Source of the DNA: Catenuloplanes niger
GTDB taxonomy: Bacteria > Actinomycetota > Actinomycetes > Mycobacteriales > Micromonosporaceae
Assembly: GCF_031458255.1 (NCBI RefSeq)
Contig: NZ_JAVDYC010000001.1
Span: forward strand, 2,985,001 to 3,049,000
DNA length: 64,000 nucleotides
Reading direction: 5' to 3'
Positions 28,726 to 36,084 of the stretch are shown piece after piece; the stretch's first letter is position 1, and each line of letters begins with the position of its first letter. Under the pieces are notes generated by a model, which was not told where the DNA came from, made no database searches, and worked only from the letters and a program-made list of their open reading frames with translations. The translations under genes were made by a program, and so were the position numbers.

Positions 28726-29250
28726 GTGCACATCAACCCTTACGGCGAGGACGCGGTTCTGCTCGCGATAGACCTGCTGCGCAACCCGCCGGCGACCGCG
28801 GCCGAGCTGGAGGCGCGCTGCCGCGCGGTGGACCTGATGATCGAGCAGCCGGTCACCGACGCGGACCTGGACGCGACCCGGGAGTTCCTCCGGACCTGGC
28901 TCGGCGTGGTCGACGCGCCCGACTTCACCACCCGCGCCGACCGGCTGAACGCGCTGCTCGCCGGCTCCTCCGCCCACCCCCGGCTGACCAACCACGCGGA
29001 CGACGGCTGGCACGTGCACTACCGCGGACCGGACCTGCCGCTCGGCTGGCTGCTGCGCGCCCTGATCAGCGTCGGCACCGCGCTGCACCTGGCCGGGCGC
29101 GGCATGCACCGCCTCGGCCGGTGCGCCGCCCCGGACTGCACGGCACCGTTCGCCGACATCAGCCGCACCGGCCGCCAGCGCTACTGCAGCACCACCTGCG
29201 CCAACCGCGACGCCGTCCGCCGCCACCGCGCCCGCACCACCGCGGCCTGA
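28726..29250 (+). CDS. CGNR zinc-finger (ABATE domain) protein
   Basis: The 174-residue protein starts at a GTG. The first 115 residues form the ABATE helical domain (LLAIDLLRNPPATAAELEAR, LRTWLGVVDAP, RLNALLAGSSAHPRLTNHAD). The C-terminal zinc finger has CAAPDCTAPFADISR, then RQRYCSTTCANRDAVRRHR; the CANR variant replaces CGNR. These proteins are presumed transcription regulators of stress genes. The TetR-HelR pair lies upstream, but there is a 100-bp gap with room for its own promoter. Confidence 0.88.
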   Translation: MHINPYGEDAVLLAIDLLRNPPATAAELEARCRAVDLMIEQPVTDADLDATREFLRTWLGVVDAPDFTTRADRLNALLAGSSAHPRLTNHADDGWHVHYRGPDLPLGWLLRALISVGTALHLAGRGMHRLGRCAAPDCTAPFADISRTGRQRYCSTTCANRDAVRRHRARTTAA

Positions 29251-29258
29251 GCCCGCGA

Positions 29259-29279
29259 CCCGGCCGATCGACGGCCGGG
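29259..29279. terminator. Hairpin terminator after CGNR gene
   Basis: A perfect 8-bp stem CCCGGCCG/CGGCCGGG with a 5-nt loop starts 9 bp after the stop, between convergent genes. Confidence 0.65.
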
Positions 29280-29323
29280 CGGCCGACGGTCCGGGCGGCC
29301 GGCGCCGCTTGCTGGGGCGGCGC

Positions 29324-29728
29324 TCAGCGCGCGCGGTCGCGGGTCGCGGCCAGCGCCCAGGCGACCAGGGCCGGCTGGCCGAGCAGACGCAGCGCGCGCT
29401 TGCGGTCGGTGTCCAGTCCGAAGCCGTCGCGGCGCTCGACGTACTGCGCGATGTTGCCGGGGAAGACGCCGACGAAGAAGCCGGCGACCGCGGCCCCGAG
29501 CACCTTGCGGGCGGGCTGGCGCCACGTCGTCAGCAGCGCGGTCCCGAGCGCCAGCTCGACGACGCCGGACGCGAGCACCACCGCGTCCGGATCGAGCGGC
29601 ACCCAGGACGGCACCTGCGCCTGGAACTCCCGGCGCTGCGTGGTCAGGTGCCCGGCGCCGGCGGCCAGCAGCACGGCGCCCAGCCCCGCCTGGCCCAGAG
29701 CCCGCAGCACGGGCGCGGTCTGCTTCAT
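29324..29728 (-). CDS. DoxX-like four-TM membrane protein
   Basis: The ATG at 29728 follows GGGGGAG and gives 134 residues. Four hydrophobic helices are visible: LGQAGLGAVLLAAGAGHLTT, VVLASGVVELALGTALLTT, VLGAAVAGFFVGVFPGNIAQ and LGQPALVAWALAATRD. FQAQVPSWVPLDPDAVV between TM1 and TM2 is the loop usual in DoxX/MauE-like proteins. Function in this family is poorly known, with links to redox processes. It is last in an operon after the LLM oxidoreductase (73-bp gap). Confidence 0.75.
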   Translation of the reverse strand: MKQTAPVLRALGQAGLGAVLLAAGAGHLTTQRREFQAQVPSWVPLDPDAVVLASGVVELALGTALLTTWRQPARKVLGAAVAGFFVGVFPGNIAQYVERRDGFGLDTDRKRALRLLGQPALVAWALAATRDRAR

Positions 29729-29801
29729 GATCGGCACTCCCCCGGAGGACGCGGAACGATGACCGTGGTGAGATCCCCCGTCCCGCGCCGATCAATCCTG
29801 C

Positions 29802-30662
29802 TCAGAGCGACGGCGTGATCAGTTCGTCCGCGACCCACCGGGCCACGCCGTCCGGATAGAACGGTGGCAGGCCGAGCACGACGTGACCGAAGCCGGCCTC
29901 CCGCGCCGCCGCGATCCGGTCCCGCGTGGTGCCGGGGTCGTCGTAGGAGACCGGCAGGTGGATCGAGCGGGTGACGGTGGCCGGGTCCCGCCCGACCTCC
30001 GCGCAGAACCGGTCCAGCAGCCGGCTCCGCCGGGCCACGTCCTCGACGTCGCCGCCGCCCGCGATGTTCCACAGGTCCGCGTGCTCCGCCACCAGGCGCA
30101 GCACCGGCGACGAGCGCCCGCCGATCATGATCGGCGGATGCGGTCGCTGCACCGGCTTCGGGTTGCCGAACGCGCCGGTCAGCCGGATGTGCTCGCCCGC
30201 GAAGTCGAACGGCGCCTCCGACGTCCACAGCCGGCGGATCACGGTCAGCGCCTCGCCGAGCGCGCCCACGGACCGGTCGAAGTCGTGGTACGGCAGCCCG
30301 TGCGCGTCGTACTCCCGCCGGGCCGCCGGATGACTCGGCCGGGACCCGGCGCCGATGCCGAAGTCCAGCCGCCCGCCGGAGACCACGTCCACGGTCGTGG
30401 CGATCTTGGCGAGCATCGCCGGCGGACGGAAGCGGTTGCTGGTCACCAGCAGGCCGAGGCGCAGCCGCCGGGTCTGCGCGGCGAGCGCGGCGAGCAGCGT
30501 CCAGCCCTCGTGGATCGGCCCGTCCGGGTCGCCGGCGATCGGCATGAGGTGATCGAACAGCCAGGCATGCTCGATCTCCTCGATCGCGTCCGCCTCCCGC
30601 CAGACCCGCAGGATGTCCGCGTAGCCGACCTGCATCGGCGCCGTCATGATCCCGAAGCTCAT
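29802..30662 (-). CDS. LLM-class (F420-dependent type) oxidoreductase
   Basis: The 286 residues form a luciferase-like TIM barrel: FGIMTAPMQVGYADILRVWR, HAWLFDHLMPI, LRLGLLVTSNRFRPPAMLAK, ATTVDVVSGGRLDFGIGAG and PIMIGGRSSPVLRLVAEHAD. The SGGRLDFGIGAG turn and the early HAWLFDHL favour F420-dependent members. The hydride donor and substrate cannot be fixed by eye. The start overlaps the hydrolase stop by 4 bp (ATGA), so both are made together under the divergent TetR. Confidence 0.88.
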   Translation of the reverse strand: MSFGIMTAPMQVGYADILRVWREADAIEEIEHAWLFDHLMPIAGDPDGPIHEGWTLLAALAAQTRRLRLGLLVTSNRFRPPAMLAKIATTVDVVSGGRLDFGIGAGSRPSHPAARREYDAHGLPYHDFDRSVGALGEALTVIRRLWTSEAPFDFAGEHIRLTGAFGNPKPVQRPHPPIMIGGRSSPVLRLVAEHADLWNIAGGGDVEDVARRSRLLDRFCAEVGRDPATVTRSIHLPVSYDDPGTTRDRIAAAREAGFGHVVLGLPPFYPDGVARWVADELITPSL

Positions 30663-31510
30663 TTGGACTCCAGCCGCCCGAGGTCGTCGCTCTCCGGCAG
30701 CGTCTCCCCGCGCAGGTACGCCGTGGTCACCCGCTGGACGAGCGCGACCCGCTCCGGGTTCTCGTCCGTGGTCTCGGTGACCGCGTACCCGGCGATCCCG
30801 CCCAGTGAGTGCTCACCGCCGTACACCGTGAGCAAGGTCTTCGGTGCCGGGCTCAGGTGGTAGACGTCGGTGAACCACTCCGGTCCGCGCGCCGACAGCA
30901 TCGACTGGTCCTTGTCACCGGCCACGATCAGCGCCGGTGTGGTCATCCCAGTGAAGTCCGGGCTCATGAACGGGAAGTGCTCGGCCGCGAACGGCGTCAG
31001 GTCGTCCCCGCCGGTGCCGGTCGCCGCGAGCAGCACACCGGCCGAGATCCGCGGGTCGCGCGCCGGCACGTCCATGCCGACGACGCCGGCGCCGAGCAGC
31101 ACGCCCACGGTCTGCGCGCCCCACGAGTGGCCGGCCAGCGCGATCCGGTCCCGGTCGAACCGCCCCGGGATCGCGGCCTCCAGCACGTCCAGGTTGTCGA
31201 GCACCCGCGTGACGTCGTCGATCCGGGTGCGCCAGATGTCCGGCGTGCGCGGGTCGTCCGGCGCCAGACCGAGCCGGAGCGAGTCGAGGTGGGTCGGCTG
31301 GATCACCGCGAAGCCGTTCGCGGCCCAGTGGTCGACCAGCGGCCCGTACCCGATCGCGGACTGGTGATAGCCGTGCGAGAAGACGATCACCGGCAGGTCG
31401 CCGCCGCTCGCCGGCGCCGAGATCCGCACCTGCAGGTCGTCGCCGCGCTCCGGCGCGGGCAGAACCACCGGGTGGATCGTGAGGACGGTGTTTGGCGTGG
31501 TGGTGGTCAT
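30659..31510 (-). CDS. Alpha/beta hydrolase (chlorophyllase/PAF-acetylhydrolase-like)
   Basis: The ATG at 31510 follows GGAAGG; the protein has 283 residues. VIVFSHGYHQSAIGYGPLVD supplies the oxyanion region. The nucleophile elbow is GHSWGAQ, the acid lies in IVAGDKDQSM, and the catalytic His in YGGEHSLGG. There is no signal peptide, so the enzyme is cytosolic. It probably cuts an ester or lactone. First gene of an operon with the LLM enzyme and DoxX-like protein, facing its probable repressor. Confidence 0.87.
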   Translation of the reverse strand: MTTTTPNTVLTIHPVVLPAPERGDDLQVRISAPASGGDLPVIVFSHGYHQSAIGYGPLVDHWAANGFAVIQPTHLDSLRLGLAPDDPRTPDIWRTRIDDVTRVLDNLDVLEAAIPGRFDRDRIALAGHSWGAQTVGVLLGAGVVGMDVPARDPRISAGVLLAATGTGGDDLTPFAAEHFPFMSPDFTGMTTPALIVAGDKDQSMLSARGPEWFTDVYHLSPAPKTLLTVYGGEHSLGGIAGYAVTETTDENPERVALVQRVTTAYLRGETLPESDDLGRLESK

Positions 31511-31541
31511 GACGTACCTTCCAGTTCCAGACGGCCCGATA

Positions 31542-31560
31542 AGCGGAACCGTGTTCCGCT
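31542..31560. promoter_or_regulatory. TetR operator site 1
   Basis: A perfect palindrome AGCGGAACCGTGTTCCGCT lies in the 93-bp divergent region. Its core GGAAC-N3-GTTCC is shared with site 2, and the centres are 26 bp apart. It should overlap the hydrolase promoter. Confidence 0.8.
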
Positions 31561-31568
31561 CCAACGTT

Positions 31569-31585
31569 ACGGAACAGCGTTCCGT
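31569..31585. promoter_or_regulatory. TetR operator site 2
   Basis: The perfect palindrome ACGGAACAGCGTTCCGT repeats the GGAAC-N3-GTTCC core of site 1. It lies 18 bp before the TetR start, which suits autorepression. Confidence 0.8.
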
Positions 31586-31603
31586 TTGCCAAGAGGAGTG
31601 ACG

Positions 31604-32179
31604 GTGGTCACTGACCCACCCGCGCCGCGCAAACGCGCCGACGCCGAACGCAACAAGAAGGCGCTGCTGGACGCGGCCGCCGCCGCCTTCGTCGAGTCCG
31701 GCGTCGACGTGCCGGTCCGCGACGTCGCCGCGCGCGCCGGCGTGGGCGTGGGCACGATCTACCGCCACTTCCCCACGCGCGCCGACCTGATCGTCGCGGT
31801 CTACCGCCACCAGGTCGAGGCGTGCGCCGAGGCCGGTCCCGCGCTGCTGGCCGCCGGCCCGACCCCGCACGCCGCGCTGGCCGCCTGGGTCAACCTGTTC
31901 GCCGACTTCCTGGTCACCAAGCACGGCCTGGCCGAGGCGCTCCAGTCCGACAACGCCGCGTTCGCCACGCTCCACGCGTACTTCCTGGACCGCCTGCTGC
32001 CGGTCTGCGCCGACCTGCTCGACGCAGGCGTCGCGGCCGGCCAGATCATCCCCGGCATCGACCCGCTCACGTTGCTCCGCGGCATCGGCAACCTCTGCGT
32101 CGGCGCCACCGATCCGCGCTACGACGCCCGACTGATGATCACTTTGGTGATCAACGGCCTACGGCCGGAACAGAACTGA
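31604..32179 (+). CDS. TetR-family repressor of the hydrolase-LLM-DoxX operon
   Basis: I choose the GTG at 31604 because GAGGAG sits 5 nt before it; the GTG at 31598 overlaps that site. The 191 residues begin VTDPPAPRKRADAERNKKAL. The helix-turn-helix is VPVRDVAARAGVGVGTIYRH. The C-terminal half (ALAAWVNLFADFLVTKHGLA) fits the TetR C-terminal domain common in SCO-type repressors. The two palindromes upstream are its probable binding sites. Confidence 0.9.
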   Translation: MVTDPPAPRKRADAERNKKALLDAAAAAFVESGVDVPVRDVAARAGVGVGTIYRHFPTRADLIVAVYRHQVEACAEAGPALLAAGPTPHAALAAWVNLFADFLVTKHGLAEALQSDNAAFATLHAYFLDRLLPVCADLLDAGVAAGQIIPGIDPLTLLRGIGNLCVGATDPRYDARLMITLVINGLRPEQN

Positions 32180-32183
32180 TTCC

Positions 32184-32271
32184 TTTCCCGCTTCCGGCGT
32201 GGCGGCGTTCCCAGTGCTCCCGCGGGCACCGGTCGGCCGCGGGCGGCCTCCCTGCCGGTCCCGCCGCCGGT
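32184..32271. repeat. Dispersed intergenic repeat, copy 2
   Basis: This 88-bp block matches 2564-2650: both ends agree and the central 40 bp (starting GCTCCCGCGGGCACCGG) are identical. A short inner part differs, with one base length change. It starts 4 bp after the TetR stop and ends at the stop of the small gene on the other strand, so it fills the gap between convergent genes. Confidence 0.8.
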
Positions 32272-32577
32272 CACCGCACCCCGGGGTGCGCACCGGCCGG
32301 CATCGCCGTCACCCGGTGGACGTTCTCCCGGTTGATGCCGTAGTCGACCGCGGTCAGGCTCATGGTCGACCGGCTCTCCACCGTCACGCGAGTGCCCGCG
32401 CCCTCCGGACGCAGCGTGCAGGTGATCGTCTCGCCCCAGGACAACCAGTTGGCCCGGGTGCTCGCCTCGATCACGCCGCTTCCGACGTACAGCGGCTGCC
32501 GGACCCGCGGCAGGACGGCGAGCAGCCGCCCGCGCCGCTTCCGGCGGGACCACAGTGGAGTCCGCGAACCTCGGCAT
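32271..32577 (-). pseudogene. Small hypothetical gene, probably frameshifted
   Basis: The C-terminal 75 residues are well formed (VLPRVRQPLYVGSGVIEAST, then NWLSWGETITCTLRPEGAGT and VDYGINRENVHRV). The natural start, ATG at 32577 (MPRFADSTVVPPEA), lies in a frame one base off. Joining them needs a single-base shift near 32540-32560, within GGCGGGACC-rich sequence. The unbroken alternative would be a 107-residue product from a GTG at 32594 with an unlikely basic N-terminus. The product would be a small cytosolic beta-rich protein of unknown role. A sequencing error is possible. Confidence 0.45.
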
Positions 32578-32611
32578 GGCGTCCTCTGTCGCACACCGCG
32601 TCACGGCTCGG

Positions 32612-34318
32612 TCAGCGGACCTCCATCTCGAAGATGCTGAAGCCCCAGATGGTCGCGACCTCGGTGCCGTAGAGGCGCACATACCGCCCGGTGGTGCCGC
32701 TCGGCGCGGTCGCCTTCACGGTGCCGCCGGCGCCCGCGGTGGTGCTGTAGATCGACTTCCAGGTGCTGCCGTCACCGGAGACCTCGATCCGGTAGGAGCG
32801 GCCGTACGCGGTCTCCCAGAACAGCGTGACGCCGCTGATCCGCCAGGTCTCGCCGAGATCCACCATGATCCACTCAGGAGCCGCGTAGGCGCTGCTCCAC
32901 CGCGTGGCCATGTCCCCGTCCACCGCGCTCACCGCCCGCGTACCGTCCGCCTCCGTCGACGCGAACGCGGGCCGTCCGCGCGCGATGTTCGCCCCGGACG
33001 GATTCGCCTTCGGTCCCGTCGGCGCCGCGGCCTTCGACGACGGTGCCCGGCTCGGCGACGGCGCGGCCGCGGTGGCCGAGACCACCCGGCTCGGGCTCGC
33101 CGGCACCGACGCGGACGGCGTCGCGGACGGCGAGGGCGTCGGCGCGGCCGCCGCGACCGTCGACGGACCCGACGGATAGCCGAGCTGCCAGGACAGCGTC
33201 GCCATCGCGCTCGGCAGCGCCACCGGTTGCGCCCCGCCCTCCCGGCCCAGCAGCGGCACCACCGCCGCCGCCAGGCCCACCACCGCCACCAGGCCCAGCC
33301 CGACCAGCCACGGCACCGCCCGGCGCCGCCGCGCCCCCGGCACGATCCCGTCCCCGCCCGCACCCGGCGGACCACCCACCGCACCGCCCACCGCACCACC
33401 CGGCGCCGCCGGCCGAGTCACCGGCCCGCCCGCATCCGGCGCGTCCCGATCCGGCCCGGATGCCGCGACGGTGGTCCCGGACGACTCACCGGCGGCACGC
33501 CCGGGTGCCGACAACGCGGTATCGGGACGCCGGACGGACGCCGTCTCGAACGGAGGCCGGGACCCGCCGGGTCCGGAAAGCGGGCCCCCGGGACCCGGCG
33601 GGCGCTCCGCGAACGTGGGCCCCCATCCATCCGGCCCGGCCCCGGCAACCGGATCACCGGCGCCCGGCGGGGATTCCGCGAACGTGGGCCCGAACCCACC
33701 CGGCCCGGCCCCGCCGCCAACCGGATCATCGGCACCCGGTCGGCGCGCAGGCCCCGACCCACCCGGCCCGGCCCCGGCGGCAGCCGTCGGGCGCCCGGCG
33801 AACGTGGGCCCGGCACCGGCCGGATCCGGCGGGACCGTGGCGGCCGTGCCGGTGATCCCCGGCGGCACCGTGGCGGCCGCGCCGGTCGCCCCCGGCGGCA
33901 CCGTGGCGGCCGCGCCGGTCGTCCCCGGCGGCACCGTGGCCGGCGCGCCGGTGATTCCCGGCGGCATCGTGACCGGCGAGTCCTGCGACGGTGTCGCGGA
34001 ACGGGCGGCGGGACCGGGACCGGGATCGGGATCGGCGGGAGCCGGTGCACCGCGATCGGCGGCGGGACCGGTGCGCGACGGCGGCGCGGCATCGCCGGGG
34101 GCCGGTGGTTCCGTCATCGACAACCCGCGCAGCACGATCGCCCGCTGCGCGATCGGCTGCCTGGACTGCTCGAAGCCGCCGAGGCCGCGCTCACCGACAC
34201 CAGCACCAGCACCGGCACCGGCACCGGGCCGCGCCGCCGGCCGTTCCGCACCCGCCGGCTCGGTCCCGTCGCCGGCGGCGGCGTCCCGCGCGTCCGGCCG
34301 GCGCTCGGGCTTCTCCAT
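32612..34318 (-). CDS. Membrane-anchored discoidin (F5/8 type C) domain protein with long disordered N-terminus
   Basis: The ATG at 34318 has GGGGGAG upstream; 568 residues. Residues 1-330 are a Pro/Gly/Ala-rich cytosolic region with 12-residue repeats (ATVPPGATGAAATVPPG type) and GPTFAERPPG repeats. A basic stretch (RRRR) and one TM at about 335-357 (WLVGLGLVAVVGLAAAVVPL) follow, then a Ser/Pro linker. A discoidin domain lies at 444-568: NIARGRPAFASTEADGTRAV, DGDMATRWSS, PEWIMVDLGETW and the closing GRYVRLYG. The topology would put the sugar-binding domain outside. The protein probably attaches to cell-surface glycan; the cytosolic tail could recruit partners. Confidence 0.85.
   Translation of the reverse strand: MEKPERRPDARDAAAGDGTEPAGAERPAARPGAGAGAGAGVGERGLGGFEQSRQPIAQRAIVLRGLSMTEPPAPGDAAPPSRTGPAADRGAPAPADPDPGPGPAARSATPSQDSPVTMPPGITGAPATVPPGTTGAAATVPPGATGAAATVPPGITGTAATVPPDPAGAGPTFAGRPTAAAGAGPGGSGPARRPGADDPVGGGAGPGGFGPTFAESPPGAGDPVAGAGPDGWGPTFAERPPGPGGPLSGPGGSRPPFETASVRRPDTALSAPGRAAGESSGTTVAASGPDRDAPDAGGPVTRPAAPGGAVGGAVGGPPGAGGDGIVPGARRRRAVPWLVGLGLVAVVGLAAAVVPLLGREGGAQPVALPSAMATLSWQLGYPSGPSTVAAAAPTPSPSATPSASVPASPSRVVSATAAAPSPSRAPSSKAAAPTGPKANPSGANIARGRPAFASTEADGTRAVSAVDGDMATRWSSAYAAPEWIMVDLGETWRISGVTLFWETAYGRSYRIEVSGDGSTWKSIYSTTAGAGGTVKATAPSGTTGRYVRLYGTEVATIWGFSIFEMEVR
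33845..33970 (-). repeat. 36-bp tandem repeats in the discoidin protein gene
   Basis: About 3.5 copies of a 36-bp unit (GGCGGCACCGTGGC core on the plus strand) encode the 12-residue Ala/Thr/Val/Pro repeats. Units differ by few bases, so copy number is likely to vary. Confidence 0.75.
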
Positions 34319-34435
34319 GTCGGCTCCCCCTGCGTGGCGCTGCCTGTGTTGCCCGGAGGAGGTTAACCGGATCCCGTCGATGTGTCGGTGCCACCCCGCG
34401 ACCCGGGGGGACGGACCGGAATGCGGCGCCGTGGA

Positions 34436-34462
34436 CCGGATGCACGCCGGGCCCGGTGGCAT
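34436..34462. terminator. Candidate hairpin terminator after nmrA-like gene
   Basis: GGATGC and GCATCC flank a 15-nt GC-rich interior that pairs partly with itself. It lies 36 bp beyond the NmrA-family stop on the minus strand. Confidence 0.4.
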
Positions 34463-34497
34463 CCGAGGATGTCGCCGGGCCGGTAGGCGTGCAGCGG

Positions 34498-35436
34498 TCA
34501 GTGGCGCGGGATGGCGTCCGCGTGGGCGGCGAGCCACTGGTCGAACGTCTGCAGCTCGGGGTTGAGCCGGCGGACCTCGGCGATGTCGCGGACGCCGGTG
34601 AAGTAGTCGGTGGCCTCGGTGTAGTACTGGAACATGTTGCCGACCTCGTCCGCGCCGGGGAAGCCGAGCGCGCGGTACGCGTCGTGGGTGAGCGGGCGGT
34701 AGGCGACCGGTTCGCCGAGCGCACGGCTGAGGGCGGCGGCCATCTGCTCGCCGGTCAGGTGCTCGCCGGCGATGTGGACGGTCCGGCCGATGTAGGCGTC
34801 GCCGGCCTTGAGGATGCCGTAGGCGGTCTTGCCGATGTCCTCGGCGGCGATGCCGGCGAGGCGGGCGTCGCCGAGCGGCAGCGTGAACGCGAGCGTGCCG
34901 TCGGTGTCGCGGACCGGCTCCCAGCCGATCCCGGCCAGGTTGTCCCAGTAGGCGGTGGTCCGCAGCAGCGTGGCGTTGGGGAAGAGGTGGTCGACCTCGG
35001 CCTTCGCGTCGAAGTGCGGGACCTTGTAGCTGCCCTGGAGCGTGGGCATGCGCGGGTCGTCGACCGGGATCTGGTCGCGGGTGTCCTCGAGCGTGGACCA
35101 GATGACGTGCCGCAGGCCGGCGGTGCGAGCGGCGCGGGCGAGGTTCGTGGCCTCCTGCTGCTCGCGGACGGCGGACCCGTGCGTCCAGAAGTTCGTGACC
35201 AGGTACGCGCCGTAGGCACCGGTGAACGCCGCGACCAGGCTCGCCTCGTCGTCGTTGTCCGCCCGGACCACCTCGGCGCCGAGTTTGACCAGCTCCTGAG
35301 CCTTCGGTGAGGTGGTATCGCGGGTCAGCGCGCGGATCGCGAAGCCGCCGTCCGGGTCGGCCAGGATCGCGCGGACCAGGCCGCCGCCCTGGGAGCCGGT
35401 GGCGCCGACGACCGCGATGATCTTCTTCTCGTTCAT
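34498..35436 (-). CDS. NmrA-family NAD(P)-binding protein
   Basis: The ATG at 35436 follows GGAGC; 312 residues. The Rossmann motif is VVGATGSQGGGLVRAILADP. It has the atypical SDR features of NmrA/HSCARG proteins: VRADNDDEASLVAAFTGAYG, TEHLTGEQMAAALSRALG-like C-terminal region, and no YxxxK catalytic pair in a standard place. Such proteins sense the NADP(H) ratio or act as reductases. It is divergent from a MarR regulator, with two palindromes between. Confidence 0.87.
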   Translation of the reverse strand: MNEKKIIAVVGATGSQGGGLVRAILADPDGGFAIRALTRDTTSPKAQELVKLGAEVVRADNDDEASLVAAFTGAYGAYLVTNFWTHGSAVREQQEATNLARAARTAGLRHVIWSTLEDTRDQIPVDDPRMPTLQGSYKVPHFDAKAEVDHLFPNATLLRTTAYWDNLAGIGWEPVRDTDGTLAFTLPLGDARLAGIAAEDIGKTAYGILKAGDAYIGRTVHIAGEHLTGEQMAAALSRALGEPVAYRPLTHDAYRALGFPGADEVGNMFQYYTEATDYFTGVRDIAEVRRLNPELQTFDQWLAAHADAIPRH

Positions 35437-35481
35437 GACGGTGCTCCGCATCGTGTCCGAGGGCTGCTCATCGGCCCTTCT

Positions 35482-35495
35482 GTTGATGCATCAAC
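35482..35495. promoter_or_regulatory. Palindrome 1 in nmrA-marR divergent region
   Basis: GTTGATGCATCAAC is a perfect 14-bp palindrome with the TTGAT...ATCAA form often bound by MarR proteins. It is 46 bp from the NmrA start. Confidence 0.65.
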
Positions 35496-35503
35496 CTGAT
35501 AAT

Positions 35504-35523
35504 CCATCGGTGAATTCCGATGG
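35504..35523. promoter_or_regulatory. Palindrome 2 in nmrA-marR divergent region
   Basis: CCATCGG and CCGATGG are a perfect inverted pair with a 6-nt spacer. The sequence differs from palindrome 1, so a second regulator or a different mode of binding is possible. It borders the marR -35 box. Confidence 0.5.
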
Positions 35524-35524
35524 A

Positions 35525-35553
35525 ATGACGTGTCAACCTGTGACGCGTACCAT
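35525..35553 (+). promoter_or_regulatory. Candidate promoter for leaderless marR
   Basis: ATGACG (35525) and TACCAT (35548) are spaced by 17 bp. The predicted start falls on or next to the GTG at 35560, and no ribosome-binding site is present. Confidence 0.45.
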
Positions 35554-35559
35554 GGTGGC

Positions 35560-36030
35560 GTGACTATCTGGCTGACCGATGACGAGCAGCGCGACTGGCG
35601 CCGGTTCGTCACGATGCAGAACCGGTTGATGGCGCAGCTGGCCGCGCACCTGCAGGCCGAGGGTGGGCTGTCGATCCCCGACTACGAGGTGCTGGTGCAC
35701 CTCTCCGAGGCGCCGGACGGGCGCATGCGCTCGACCGACCTGATCGAGCGCACCTGCTGGGAGAAGAGCCGGCTCTCGCACCACCTCACCCGGATGGAGA
35801 AGCGCGGTCTCGTCGCCCGGGAGACCCGGCCGGACGACCTGCGCTACTCGGACGTGGTGATCACCGCGGACGGGCGGGCCGCGATCGAGGCGGCGGCGCC
35901 GAAGCACGTGACGCACGTACGGTCGTGGTTCATCGAGGCGCTCAGCGCCGAGGAGCTGGCCACGCTCGGCGAGCTGTCCGAGAAGGTGTCCGCGCGCCTG
36001 GACGAGGCGACACCCGCCTGCCCGGCCTGA
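35560..36030 (+). CDS. MarR-family transcriptional regulator
   Basis: The GTG at 35560 gives 156 residues starting MTIWLTDDEQRDWRRF. The winged helix reads LSIPDYEVLVHLSEAPDGRM, then STDLIERTCWEKSRLSHHLT and MEKRGLVARETRPDDLRYSD, with the wing DRR-equivalent at RPDDLRYS. The single Cys in RTCWEKS is in the recognition helix region and could sense thiol stress. It probably controls the divergent NmrA-type gene. Confidence 0.9.
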   Translation: MTIWLTDDEQRDWRRFVTMQNRLMAQLAAHLQAEGGLSIPDYEVLVHLSEAPDGRMRSTDLIERTCWEKSRLSHHLTRMEKRGLVARETRPDDLRYSDVVITADGRAAIEAAAPKHVTHVRSWFIEALSAEELATLGELSEKVSARLDEATPACPA

Positions 36031-36084
36031 CGCCGGGACCGGGACGACGGCCGGGCCGCCGGGACGACCCGGTCGACGCCTCGG

